A stretch of DNA of 64,000 bases from Elymus sibiricus (Eukaryota > Streptophyta > Magnoliopsida > Poales > Poaceae), in NCBI GenBank assembly GCA_039707655.1, contig CM077675.1:420999162-421063161 (forward strand). Reading direction: 5' to 3'. Position 1 is the first letter of the stretch. Each line of letters begins with the position of its first letter. A program made the translations under genes and the position numbers. The notes under the pieces were generated by a model, which worked only from the letters and a program-made list of their open reading frames with translations, had not been told where the DNA came from and ran no database searches. Shown here piece after piece: positions 54,596 through 64,000 of this stretch.

Positions 54596-54980
54596 AGGGA
54601 GAGGCCACGACAAAGGTGGTGGTGGTAGGGGTTGATGCGGTGTTTGTGACAGAATAAGGAAAAGTGTTTTCATCGAATGTGACATGGCGAGAGACAAGCA
54701 CGCGACCAGAAGATGGATCGAAACAGCGATATCCTTTGTGATCGTCAGAAAGACCAAGATGAATACAAGGTAGTGAACGTGGTTCGAGTTTGTTGGAGGC
54801 GGTAGAGGCGGTGTTCGGAAAACAAAGATAGCCAAAAACACGCAAAAAGGAATAATCGGGATGGGAGAGAAAAAGAGATTGAAAAGGCGAATAAAGAGGA
54901 CATGTCTTGGTTGGTCGAATATTGAGAAGTAGTGTGGCAGTGCGAAGAGCTTCGGCCCAAAAACGAGAGGGAAGAGAAGC

Positions 54981-55780
54981 TTATAATAGCAAGGTGCGAA
55001 GAATATCATTAATGGAGCGAAGAGAGCGTTCAGCTTTACCGTTTTGAGGGGAGGTATAAGGACATGAAAAACGAAGAAGAATGCCTTGAGAGAGAAAGAA
55101 GTTGCGGTTTTGATTGTTGTCAAATTCTCGACCATTATCACATTGAATAAATCTAATTGGCAAGCCAAAGTGTGTAAGAACATATTGTCGAAAATTAAGA
55201 AAGATGACATGTACTTCAGATTTAGCACGAATAGGAAAAGTCCAAATATAATGAGAATAGTCATCCAAAATCACAAGATAATATTTGTAACTAGAGACAC
55301 TAGGGACGGGAGAGGTCCATAAATCACAGTGAATTAATTCAAATGGGAAAGTGCTAAGGGTAGTAGAGGTTCCAAAAGGTAATCTAACATGTTTGCCGCA
55401 TTGACAGGCATTACAAAGAGAGGGATTATGAGGAACACTAGAACTAGAAATACAAAATTCTTGAAGCAAAGATGACAAGGTGGTTTTATTGGGGTGTCCT
55501 AGACGACGATGCCACAAATCAACTGATGCAAGCATGGCTTGGGGAGTGGATGTAGGTGCGCCATGAAGCGGATAAAGATCGCCCGTGCTATTGTACCGAG
55601 CGAGGACCTCCCCCGTTGTCAGATCCTTCACAGACAAACCAAAAGGGTCAAAAGCCAAAATAACTTTATTGTCAATGCAAAATTGGCGAACAGAAATAAG
55701 ATTTTTGATTAGGGAAGGGACAACAAGAATATTGCGGAGAAGAAAATTGGCGTAAGAGGAAGAGATGTAAGAATGACGGG
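54981..55780 (-). pseudogene. Copia GAG-pre-integrase and integrase core
   Basis: The minus-strand frame has the zinc-binding pre-integrase motif (LWHRRLGHPN and CNACQCGK), then the integrase core with its three acidic residues in HCDLWTSP, QCDNGREF and NGKAERSLR. TAA at 54981-54983 ends it; the frame past the stop continues unshifted into the polymerase part. The upstream join to protease (about 55710-55790) needs a frameshift. Confidence 0.9.
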
Positions 55781-56090
55781 TATGGTGGAACCATCACCAA
55801 TGGTGATAGTAGAAAAAACAGAAGGGAAACAAGCTGACAGCAAATTCATATTTGAAGACATATGCGAGGATGCACCAGAATCGAAAATCCAATCCGTACC
55901 TTCGTTATTGAGAGTGAAGTTGTTCATGGCGTTGATGAAGGCGGCTTGATCCCAGGCCGGCTGCTGTGGAGGAGCAGAGGGGCCAGGAGCATGCATGGGA
56001 GCGTAGGACAGGGTCGGCGACTGGTAGTATGCTGCCGGGGCCGGCAAAGTGCCGTAAGAAGCCGGCAAGGTGTAGCTAGTAGGGTGGCGG
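55709..56090 (-). pseudogene. Copia protease region
   Basis: The minus-strand frame contains WIFDSGASSHM, the aspartic protease active site of Copia elements (about 55855-55895). It is in a different frame from gag (break near 56075) and from integrase. Confidence 0.85.
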
Positions 56091-57326
56091 TAGTCCTGGC
56101 GAGCTCGGCAAGCCCGGCAAGGTGGAGTAGGGTGGCGGTATGCCTGGCGCGCTGGGAGGTGGCGTAGGAGTGGCGGTGTAGACGTGCGCCGGCGGCTTGG
56201 GCCCAAGGAGTCCAGGAGAGCCGGTGGCCGGGCGAAGACCAGGGCTCCACGTGCCCGTGTAAGCAGGCGGGGCGCCGTACGGCGAAGGAGCCGACCAGGG
56301 CATCGGCCAAGCTTGAACAAGGCCGGTCCAAGGATCGTGCTGAGGCTGCCATGTCGAGGGAGCCGGTGGCGATGGAGCGGCCGATGGCGGAGCTGGTGCA
56401 GCGCTGGCGGAGCGAGATGCATGGGGCCGGTAGATCGGATTCTTGCCCCAGTAGTTCGGGCTCGGGCGCCAGCCTGGAGGCGGTGGAGGAGCTGCTGCCG
56501 CCGCGGTAGGAGGGGAGGGTGCGGCAGATTGGCACGGCAGCCTAGGCGTGGGAGGCGCGGCCGCGGCAGGAGCGGCAGCGTGAAACACCTGTGGTGGCCG
56601 TTGCGCCTTGCGATCTTGATTCTTCTCTTCTTGCTGGAGAAGGGAGCGAACCTCCTTGAAGGTGGGGTAGGGCTTGAGCATGGGTATGAAGGACTGCTGC
56701 TTCTCGAACTTCTCGCCGAGGCCGACGAGGAGGGCGTTGATGAGGGCGCGATCGTCGACGTGATCGCCGAGTTCGCGGAGTTTGTCGCCGATAGCCTTGA
56801 TCCGCTGGCAGAAAACGGTGACCGGGGCATCTCCTTGGACGGTCGTACGGAGCTCGGTGTTGAGGGCGTTGATGCGTGCGTCGGAGTTGTCCTGGAACAG
56901 CTGCTAGAGAGATGCCCAAAGCTCGGCGGCGGTGGCGTCGTCGAAGGAGACCAGATTGAAGAGCTCCGTGGAGATGCGTGTGTAAATCCACTGGATGATG
57001 GCGAGATCATCTTTCACCCAGCGAGGATCGGCGTGCTGCGGAGGGTAGGATTGATCTATGTGGTGGCGGAGGCCGCAACGGCCGAGGTGGATGGTGAAGA
57101 GGTGGCGCCAATGGTAGTAGTTGTGGGCGCCAAGATCTAACGAGATCGGGATGAAGGGGGAGACGTCGGCAATGGTGTCGGCTAGGGAGATCATTGGGAT
57201 TTGAGGAGGGGTTGTTTGAGTAGTTGTAGAGGAGGAAGAAGAAGGAGGGGCACCGGCGGCGCGGAACTCGGCCATGGAGAAGAGGGGCCGAGTCGGCCGG
57301 GGCGGCGGCGCGGTTGGCGGTGCCAT
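56074..57326 (-). pseudogene. Copia gag, one in-frame stop
   Basis: It begins MAPPTAPPPRPTRPLFSMAE at 57326, 18 bases after the primer site. The capsid-like domain contains HNYYHWRHLF and TAAELWASL. TAG at 56904-56906 interrupts the frame, which then continues through FCQRIKAIGDKLRELG and LLVGLGEKFE. A long Pro/Ala-rich tail follows, without an obvious CCHC knuckle. Confidence 0.87.
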
Positions 57327-57348
57327 GCCAGGTGCGGAAAACCTAGGC

Positions 57349-57359
57349 GTCTGATACCA
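57349..57359 (-). promoter_or_regulatory. Copia primer-binding site (initiator tRNA-Met)
   Basis: On the minus strand TGGTATCAGAC directly follows the 5' LTR and is complementary to the 3' end of plant initiator tRNA-Met. Confidence 0.9.
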
Positions 57360-57506
57360 TGATAATTGGAGAATAATAACTGTATTGATTGGGGCCTCAA
57401 AGGGCTGTTTATATAGATTACAAAACTTGGACTCCAAGACTAATAGAGATGGAATTACAATCGCAACCGGCCGGCCATAGTAACGTAACCGACCTATACT
57501 CTAATA
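57360..57506 (-). repeat. Copia 5' LTR
   Basis: 147 bp, the same boundaries as the 3' LTR with two substitutions. Such short LTRs are unusual but occur in several Copia lineages. Confidence 0.93.
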
Positions 57507-57511
57507 AACAA

Positions 57512-57830
57512 AAATATTTGCCCCTGCCTTTTAAGATCCATGTGCACCCCATGTCCTTAAAAGGAGCCGATTTCCTTATTCCCACCCATTCAACACACAT
57601 CCATACTATTCGAAATTATCGCCTTGCATATGACGGGAGTTCAACACCTATGGTTTTATGGTCTTCCTGATCCTACGTACCACCAGTGATGTTATCAAAT
57701 ACCTTCATGAATAATGTGTCTATATGCTCGGACTCGTAGGAATAGGAGGAATGGGGAACTTCACTATATCCATGCAACTTAGTATATCACGAATCAAAGA
57801 ATGAAGATCTCTGAGCTAGCATGTAGAACC
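57512..57830 (+). pseudogene. NLR (NB-ARC) gene relic with P-loop, copy C
   Basis: It is homologous to 35280-35640. The frame includes RTTSDVIKYLHE, a stop, then LGLVGIGGMGNFTISM (57727-57774), where the P-loop Lys has become Asn. The two copies share the same internal stop, so decay began before they duplicated. Confidence 0.5.
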
Positions 57831-58140
57831 CGCAGGGGTGCGTAGGCACAAGAGGATGGTGAGGGCAACAAGGAGGGGAGGCATGGTGAACTGAAGGTGG
57901 TGAGAGCATGCAGAAGGCTTGTTGTTGTTGCTGCTGTGCAGAGGCTTGAAATGTAGAGACTGGGTGCTGAGCGGTCTTGGCCATAAGTAAGCACTATGGA
58001 GTTAAACCCAGCATCCAAACTAGTATAGCAGATTCAAAAGTTTTTCGCAGTGCTGATGATGAAACGCCTCTTGCATACCATGCACGGCAGGATTTTTGTG
58101 GTGACAATGGAAAGGGTGGAGGAAGAAAAACGCTGGGGAC
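57831..58140 (-). other. Unassigned stretch with a Gln run on the minus strand
   Basis: A 65-codon minus-strand frame (57984-57787) contains a run of Gln (SAQQQQQQAF). It has no counterpart in copy B that I can find. I do not recognise it, and it may be non-coding. Confidence 0.25.
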
Positions 58141-58633
58141 GTGAGCTCTAGACACTTGGTTCGCCGTCAAAATCTCGTTGCCGCTCTCCTCCGGTTACCC
58201 AGCGGACCCGGTCAGAAGAGGTCTTTGCACCTGAAGAGCAATTCGTTGATTACTATAAATTGAGATACCGATGTGTGTGTTGTTTAGTGATCAGAGCGAC
58301 ACTGTTCTTTTTACACGAAAGTGAAGTTCAACTACAGAAAAAGAAAACAAAAATAATCTTTAAAAATCTTTTTAAAAAGGTAATTATAATGAGGACAAGT
58401 TGCATTTCCACGAAAAGAAAAATGTCTTTCCAACAAATGCAAAACTAGTGAAGTACTACCTCTGTACCAAAATATAAGACGTTCTTGCAGTTCACTGAAA
58501 AATCAGAAAAGTGACTCAAACTTAACAAAAGTAACTGACTGAAACTTAACAAAAAGAAATACTAAACCACAATTGGACACGTTAAAAAGACTGAAACTTC
58601 AAATGCATAAAAATAAGGAGAATCTAGTTAATA
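58141..58633 (+). repeat. Tandem host segment D, start
   Basis: GACACTTGGTTCGCCGTC and following bases match 18610-18870. At 58457-58480 ACCTCTGTACCAAAATATAAG looks like the end of a decayed Stowaway MITE. Sub-repeat a then begins. Confidence 0.7.
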
Positions 58634-58727
58634 CTCCCTCCGTCCCAAAATAAGTGTCGTTGCTCTTGTGCAAAATTTGTACTAACTTAGTGTTAAATGT
58701 GCGACACTTATTTTGGAACGGAGGGAG
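58634..58727. mobile_element. Stowaway MITE, 94 bp
   Basis: Ends CTCCCTCCGTCCCAAAATAAGTGTC and an inverted near-perfect copy, flanked by TA (58632-58633 and 58728-58729). The empty site AGTTAATACAATTCTG is seen at 18128, 46447, 50544 and 61365. Stowaway MITEs are moved by Tc1/mariner transposases. Confidence 0.96.
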
Positions 58728-58729
58728 TA

Positions 58730-59154
58730 CAATTCTGCTGTTTTCACCCGTAAATAAAAGGAGGGGACTGTGCTGCTTTAAATTAATCCATCAACCATCA
58801 TCTACCGGATAGTTAACTAGCACTGATTTGGTGAAGGCACTTGTGTTGCACTTATGCGCCCTCTCCCTCACCCCTCGTTCATAAATAATCGGCATTTCTA
58901 CTGCTACGAAGTTCATCATCAGAAGAAAAATGGTCCACGTTGCTTGTTGTGCAAGGCTTAACATGTCGAGACCACAAGAATAGATGGGAATAGGAGGTAG
59001 CAGGAAACTTAATTTGTGGCCAACAAGAAGATTGTTGGATCCTGTCAGTGAACGTTGTCGCAACAGCCATCACCAAAGCAGACAGAGGTAGAGGAACTGT
59101 GAAGTGTGTCTGCAGTGAACTGCTACATCTGGAGGAGGTGCTATTCACCCTCAG
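58730..59154 (+). repeat. Tandem host segment D, sub-repeat a
   Basis: This is the cleanest copy of sub-repeat a, without the Tourist MITE, the LTR-type element or the hAT insertion. It served as the reference for bounding those. Confidence 0.8.
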
Positions 59155-59675
59155 AGCAACTCTAGCAGATGTCGTATATTTCCGTCTCGCAAAATCGTTT
59201 TACAGTCCGCCCTAAAAAGATTCTGCGGGAAGTTATGCCCCGACGTAGAATAGATCTCGCAAAAGGTTACTGCAATACAAACTTACATAAAGCGTAATTC
59301 CCGCTACATCCTTCATCGCACAACGCACCAGAGTTCATCATACAAACTAAAACATAGATAAAAACATACATTTAGCTGCGGCGGCTCATGGCTCGACGCA
59401 GAGGTAGAACTCCTCCGCCGACGTCCGACAAGCGTTGGCAAACGCATGCTCTTCCTTCGCCGCCTTGAGCCGTTCGGTAGCGCCATCTTCTCCGTTCGAC
59501 ATTGCCTTCTGCGCCGCAAGGAGCAACTCCTCTGCCTTGCGGCACCTCTTGGTGTGCCGCCAAAGAGCATCACCAAGCTCGAAGAAGCGAGCCCACGCGC
59601 CCCAGCCGCCGCTGTGGGAGATCCCTCAGCGTTAATGTGTTTGATTCGAGCGCCATTGACGAAGCCCATATGATC
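59155..59675 (-). pseudogene. Minus-strand helical reading frame, copy D
   Basis: The best-preserved copy. From about 59600 down to a TGA near 59390, one minus-strand frame reads FFELGDALW, TKRCRKAEELLLAAQKAM and AKEEHAFANACRTSAEEFYL, about 70 residues of helix rich in Ala, Glu and Lys. The residues upstream (IKHINAEGSP) lie in a neighbouring frame, implying a one-base shift. Function unknown. Confidence 0.45.
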
Positions 59676-60530
59676 AAACACATCTTAACAGGCTTCTCGG
59701 ACTTCTCGGAACTGAAAATTAATTATCGCAAGAGCAGGTTCGTTGCAATCAATATTGAAAACATGATGGCGGATGAGATGGTGAACATTTTGGGTTGCCC
59801 TATAAGCTCTTTGTCATGCACCTACCTCTGAATTCCGCTCTCCACTAACAAAATTTCACAACATTTGGTCCGACCGGTCATCCAAAGTATGGACAGGATA
59901 TTGCCAGGATGGATGACGAACCTTCTCTTGTGTGGTAACCGGATACAGATGGTCAATACTGTCTTACCAGCAATCCCTGGATATTTCATGTCCTGCATTA
60001 TGTTGTCTGAAGAGAGTATCAAAAAAATCGACAAGCTGTGTCGGTCGTTCCCCTGAGAAATGCTAATGGGAGCTATTGCCTTGTGTCCGCAATCTAGGGG
60101 CACACAACTCTGCAATGTTGCGCAAGCTGATGAACCTCCTTTTGCAGGGCAGCAGCATTCCATGTTGGAATTGGCTTCAAGCTTCATGCGATCGTCCTTT
60201 CAACCCTGCTAAGCATAGACTGGATACTGCTGCTACTTGGAGGACTCTCAAGTTGGTGATTCCGATGGTCATGGATGCCGCGAATTGTGCACCAGGTGAC
60301 GGCCGTAACACACCATTCTGCCTCCACTGGTGGTGTTCTGCTCAGCGCATGAAGCAGGATCTTTTCCCGGTGCTCTTCTCATTCGCCATAGACAAATGCA
60401 GCTCAGTGAAATCTCAGTTTTCTGACAACTCCTGGTCCATTAAGCTTAAGCCAGCCAGTACTTTGCAACAATGGATGGCTTTGTGCATTTTGCGATTATA
60501 CACATATACGTACTCCCTTGAGGCCCTGAT
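59645..60530 (+). pseudogene. LINE reverse-transcriptase relic, copy D
   Basis: It has the same order of motifs as copy C without the hAT insertion: HMIKHILTGF, SELKINYRKSRF, PVIQSMDRILPGWMTNLLL, NRIQMVNTVLPAIPGYFMSC, then VRNLGAHNSAML and LFPVLFSFAIDKCSSVKS. Stops at about 59830 and frameshifts later break it. Confidence 0.75.
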
Positions 60531-61139
60531 CTATTTTTTAATCAGTTCTTGTGTAGGCTTCATGCATACAGCATACATACTCGCATAGCCCCTCCTTTTG
60601 TCCCCACCCTCCCTTTTTTGTTGTGTAATGTTGGCAATTGATGCGGTTGGGTGAGAGGTTTCCTGTCCCGGGGCGAAAGTAGAGAGAGAAAGTCTGTGTT
60701 TCAGAGAGAGAGAAGGGCGAGAGAAATGGGTTCCTCCGTAGTTGTTCTTCATCCCTAGAGAGAGAATTTCGTGATTCCCTCTTTCAGTGCTTCAAGAACA
60801 TTTATCCCTCGTTTCTTTTCTCTCTCTCTCCCTCCCTCTGCATCCCTCGCGCTGTTTCTCTCCGCCTTTGCCTCACCCGCACTTCGGAATGTGTGGTATT
60901 TCAAAAACCTTCAGAATGATGTGTTCATGTACTGTACTGTACGCCTGATCTTTTCCGATACGTTTTTTCTGCCTGGTCTTTAATGTGGCCAGATGAGAAT
61001 GCGGCCGTTTCTTGATGATTATTGCTGCCACAGCTGTGGTCTTCTGTTCTTTTTTTACTGCGACTGTTGTGATGTTCTCTTCTTTTTTACCCAAGATTTC
61101 ATGGTCTCCCCCAGCCCTTGTGTTCCTGCGACGCACAGG
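60531..61139 (+). repeat. Tandem host segment D, purine/pyrimidine-rich part
   Basis: This matches 49736-50339 and 17346-17889. No gene is supported. Confidence 0.7.
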
Positions 61140-62000
61140 CCGTGCATCTTGCAATTCCACAAAAAGAAAAATGCATTTGCAACGAATTGAAAAAACTAGT
61201 GAAGTAACAATAGAAGGGTGACAATAAGTTCGGAAAAAAGTTAACAAAAGTAACTGAAATCACAAAGGTGACTGAAACTTAACAAGAAAATATATACTGA
61301 AACGCAATTGGACATGTAAAAAAAGACTGAAACTTGAAACGCTTAAAAATAAGGAGAGCCTAGTTAATACAATTCTGCTGCTTTCATCCGTAAATAAGAC
61401 TGCTGCTTTAAGTTCATCTGTCAACCATCATCTACTGGATAGTTAACTACCGCTGATTTTTACCAATATTGAGTTGGTGAAGGCAATTGTGTTGCACTTA
61501 TGCACCCTCTCCCTCACTCCTCAGTTGATAAATAATCAGCACCGGTAGTGCTACAGAGTTCATAAGAATAAGGAAAATGTTGTACGTTGCTAGTTGTACA
61601 AGCATGTGGAACACACCCATGGAAATTGTTGCAAAGATTGACATGATGAGACCACAAGAATACATGGGAATAGGAGGCAGCAGGAAACTTAATTTGTGAC
61701 CAACTAGAATATTGTCAGGTGCAATCTGAGAACGTTGTTGCAAAAAACAAGGATCTCGGGTTTCAATCAGGTGGACGGACTATGAAGTGTGACATGCAGG
61801 TCTGCAGCGACCAGTTGATCTGTTGGATGTGCTATATTCCCTCACGAGCCTCCTCCCTGGAGTGGTGCCTACTCTGATCGCTACTTTGAGGATGTTAGAG
61901 TATACCCGTTTTTTTTGACAGCTTTCCTATCTTTTGGTTAATAACTCGCTACACAAACAATACAAAGTTGATATTTGTATTTCCATAATCTATCAGATAT
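61140..62000 (+). repeat. Tandem host segment D, sub-repeat b
   Basis: This is nearly identical to 17890-18560 (copy A) up to about 61800, then similar to 28320-28510 (copy B). Confidence 0.75.
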
Positions 62001-62377
62001 GTTCTGGATTGGGTGGCATTGTGCTATTTTGAATTTGGGTTGACGGGTGGAAATATTTTTCATGGGGCAAAGTCCAAAGATTTCCCAATTTTACCGGGAT
62101 GAGTGTCTTAACTTCCTATATGATCAGTTGTGCGTTTCATGAATTAAATTAATTACGTTTTCATACATTTATATTTTGTGTTGAAAACTGCATGTGAGCT
62201 TGAGCCAATAGTCATGGCCATGTGGGCCACCTCTCCTCGATGGGGACATGACCCTATGGTCGCCTACTCGACGTGGCGGTGGTGGCCAACGTTCACCTTC
62301 CGTGGTGACATTGATCCGTAAGGTAGATCCACCTGAGGATATTGCGAGGAATAGGATGGCGCGCCGGGGTATGATCT

Positions 62378-62408
<31 letters not shown>

Positions 62409-62924
62409 CGCTTGTGTTGAATATGGTGCAGGCGAACCAACCGTCACGCGAAGAGGATAAGGAGAACAAGTAAGAGACATGTGGTTTACAATTGTCTTAG
62501 GCCAAAAATACAAGCCATAGAGCGCAACCATATATGTTTTGAAAGATATGTTCAAACTAAAGCATCCGGTTGACTATATGGACTAATCTAAAAGGAGAAA
62601 ACAAAACTATCTAAAAGGAAAGAGGAAACTATCCAGCTCTAGGAAACCGAAGAAAACAGTTAGAAGTTTGAATCTATCTAGTCCTGGAAACAAGCAACGT
62701 GCGTGTCCCTGATTCTATACCTGAGCAGCATGAGATCCTCCTTGAGACAGTGCCTTCATGCTTGGATGGAGTGATTTGCATTGCTAAAAATATCCATTTC
62801 TTTATACACAGATGTTTCAGCATCCTAAAATGATAATTTCCATGCTGAAGGCCTTAGGGAAACATACTGATTGTCAGCCAGGTGTCTTCATAAACAAAGG
62901 CCCGACATGTTCATGTATCTGGAT
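62001..62924. other. Intergenic stretch with a 26-base G run
   Basis: I see no gene here. An uninterrupted run of 26 G lies at 62383-62408, next to GGCGCGCC (62359). Such runs form G-quadruplexes and are prone to length errors. Confidence 0.6.
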
Positions 62925-63071
62925 CATAGTTTTAAATAGCCGGCTATAGCCCCGCTATAGCCTTGCTATAGCCTTTTCAGCAGGGTGCCGCTAAATGGTT
63001 TCATGTATAAATTTGCCGCTATAGCTTATTTGGAGGTCAGCCGCTATTTGGCATAGCCCGCTATTTAAAAC
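62925..63071. mobile_element. Small MITE with GCTATAGC repeats, 147 bp
   Basis: Inverted ends GTTTTAAATAGCCGGCTA (from 62929) and its complement ending AAAAC at 63071, one mismatch in 18. It is flanked by ATCTGGAT (62917-62924 and 63072-63079), an 8-bp duplication suggesting hAT. The inside has repeated GCTATAGC. Confidence 0.72.
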
Positions 63072-63079
63072 ATCTGGAT

Positions 63080-64000
63080 ACATAGTTTCCTTATGTTCTC
63101 GAAGCTTAAGTGTAGGCGGCACAATGAATTTTACAACGTCTAGAAGTCGCAAACGCAAAGGATCGTGTATCTAAGAATGAAGATCTTCAAGCGAGCAAGC
63201 TGGAAATTTGATTTTTGGCGAATGCAGCATCAACCACCACACCGGCACAATCGCGCTGGATAAAAGTTTGGTCGTTGACTATCATTAGGGAAATGAATTC
63301 TAACAAAATCTTGTAGAGCATTTCAGACATATGTACCGCCTTTTCTTTCCCTTCTGAAGATAAACTTTTTTTGGTTCCACCATTCTGTAGTATGGCAACT
63401 TCACGTGATAATTAAGCATTTGGTAGCGATAACTAAGCACTGTAAGCCACTTCACGTGAGTACGTATTCCGGCCTCCCTTCATGCACATCCCTTGAGCTA
63501 TGAAGCATGCAAATGTTCACAGCCAGCCCATCTACCATCTTCGGACAGTATCCTTTCCATGTAAGAGCAAATTTGGTTTCTTTTACGCGCCAGACTTTCA
63601 GTTTACCTCCCTAGCTACAAAAGGAGAGCAGCATCAGCCGAGCGAGACATCGAACAGAAAGGAACTGAACCTCTCTTGCTCCTCTGCCTTGCTCCCGTTC
63701 TACTCCGAATCCTCTGCTCTCAGGTGGCTGCTCTCCACAAGAAGAAAGTGTCCCTCGGTGGCAGCTCTCCACAAGCTGTATTTATATCATCCACCTTCTG
63801 CTCGACGATGTTGTGGCGTCGGGCTATGACACACCTCTCTCCATCCCCATCATTGTTTTGGTACCCAATAACACAGATATTTGCCCGTGCCATTTAAGAT
63901 CCATGTGCACCCCATGTCCTTAAAAAGAGCCCCTTTCCTTATTCCCACTCATTCCACACATATCCATACCATTCAAAATTATGGTCTTGCATATGACGGG
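63080..64000 (+). promoter_or_regulatory. Promoter-like region, copy D, running off the window
   Basis: It is homologous to 30530-30620, 32780-33239 plus 35247-35410, and 51940-52476 plus 57512-57610, but with neither LINE nor Copia insertion. GTATTTATATCATCC at about 63778 is TATA-like, and about 200 bases later an ATG at 63981 (ATGGTCTTGCATATGAC) occurs where copies B and C read ATCGCC. If a gene survives in the array it would begin here, but the window ends at 64000. Confidence 0.4.

Larger units (their letters stand above)
52623..54980 (-). pseudogene. Copia integrase C-terminus, reverse transcriptase and RNase H
   Basis: A long frame (740 codons from the first ATG at 54845) carries the end of integrase (RVFGYLCFPN), a Pro-Ala-Ser repeat of nearly 100 residues, the RVT_2 polymerase (WVFRHKFYSDG, LDVKNAFLHGTL, YGLKQAPRAW) and the Copia RNase H (YSDADWAGCPDTRRSTSG, KSSAEAEYRS, KHIETDIHFVRE). 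The catalytic YVDD motif reads YVDN (53577-53588), so the enzyme should be inactive even apart from upstream stops. The frame ends at 52623 in the LTR. Confidence 0.93.
52482..57506 (-). mobile_element. Ty1/Copia LTR retrotransposon, 5.0 kb
   Basis: Two 147-bp LTRs (52482-52628 and 57360-57506) differ at two positions I can see. The 5-bp target duplication is AACAA (52477-52481 and 57507-57511). Genes run on the minus strand: gag, protease, integrase, reverse transcriptase, RNase H, the Copia order. The primer site matches initiator tRNA-Met and a polypurine tract adjoins the left LTR. Stops and frameshifts break the polyprotein. Confidence 0.96.

Noticed and set aside
54262..54657. Three overlapping plus-strand frames with Gly-Leu-Ala or Cys-Arg-Ala repeats
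   Set aside because: They are antisense readings of the Pro-Ala-Ser minisatellite in the Copia polyprotein.
56184..57140. 318-codon plus-strand frame
   Set aside because: It is the antisense of Copia gag, which has recognisable capsid motifs on the minus strand.

Overview
The window is plant nuclear DNA from a large, repeat-rich grass genome, almost certainly a Triticeae cereal (wheat, Aegilops or barley group). I infer this from the density of nested transposons, a CACTA element with GGCGCACC/GGTGCGCC subterminal arrays, Stowaway and Tourist MITEs, a Gypsy element primed by tRNA-Asp and LINEs ending in a recurring AAAGCGGGG..GAAA..TTTCG tail. I see no bacterial operon, rRNA gene, CRISPR array or intact ordinary host gene.

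The backbone is an old tandem array of a host segment, later split by transposons. Its copies lie at: A, 1-691 plus about 16985-18600; B, about 18605-19091, 22760-23423, 26238-28510, 30277-30635, 32405-33239 and 35247-35640; C, about 36030-36156, 46412-46529, 47502-48724, 49266-52481 and 57507-57830; D, about 58140-62000 and 63265 to the right edge. Each fuller copy holds two diverged sub-repeats, a decayed LINE reverse-transcriptase relic, a helical minus-strand reading frame and a promoter-like stretch. In B and C this is followed by a short relic of an NB-ARC (NLR resistance-gene type) P-loop.

Because the copies disrupt one another's symmetry, most insertions can be bounded exactly against an empty site in the same window. 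They are: Tourist-like MITEs (164-443, its duplicate 22896-23175, and 29932-30276); a Helitron (19092-22759, minus, with a second Helitron 3' end inside); an LTR-type element without genes (23424-26237, and a truncated duplicate 692-2383); a 12.15-kb CACTA element (2887-15036) inside a LINE ORF1 relic; a 5'-truncated LINE with reverse transcriptase (30636-32388); an RT-less LINE (33240-35246); a short LINE tail (27809-28164, minus); a 10.3-kb Ty3/Gypsy element (36157-46411); two hAT-type elements (46530-47501, 48725-49265); a foldback MITE (about 51537-51920); a 5.0-kb Ty1/Copia element (52482-57506, minus); a Stowaway MITE (58634-58727); and a small MITE (62925-63071). Bases 1-2383 are nearly identical to 22733-25103, so that segment duplicated after the Helitron, Tourist MITE and LTR-type element were already in place.

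The CACTA element is the most interesting object. It carries a TNP2 transposase (one in-frame stop), a three-exon second gene ending in a Ulp1-like domain that lacks its catalytic cysteine, a small intact gene joining an RNase H1-type hybrid-binding domain to a C-terminal membrane segment, an internal copy of the subterminal array, and what look like captured host exons (including two phase-0 coiled-coil exons with good splice sites) between the two large genes. The polyproteins of both LTR retrotransposons are broken by stops and frameshifts; the LINE reverse transcriptase at 30659 is open to its natural end but lacks its N-terminal half.
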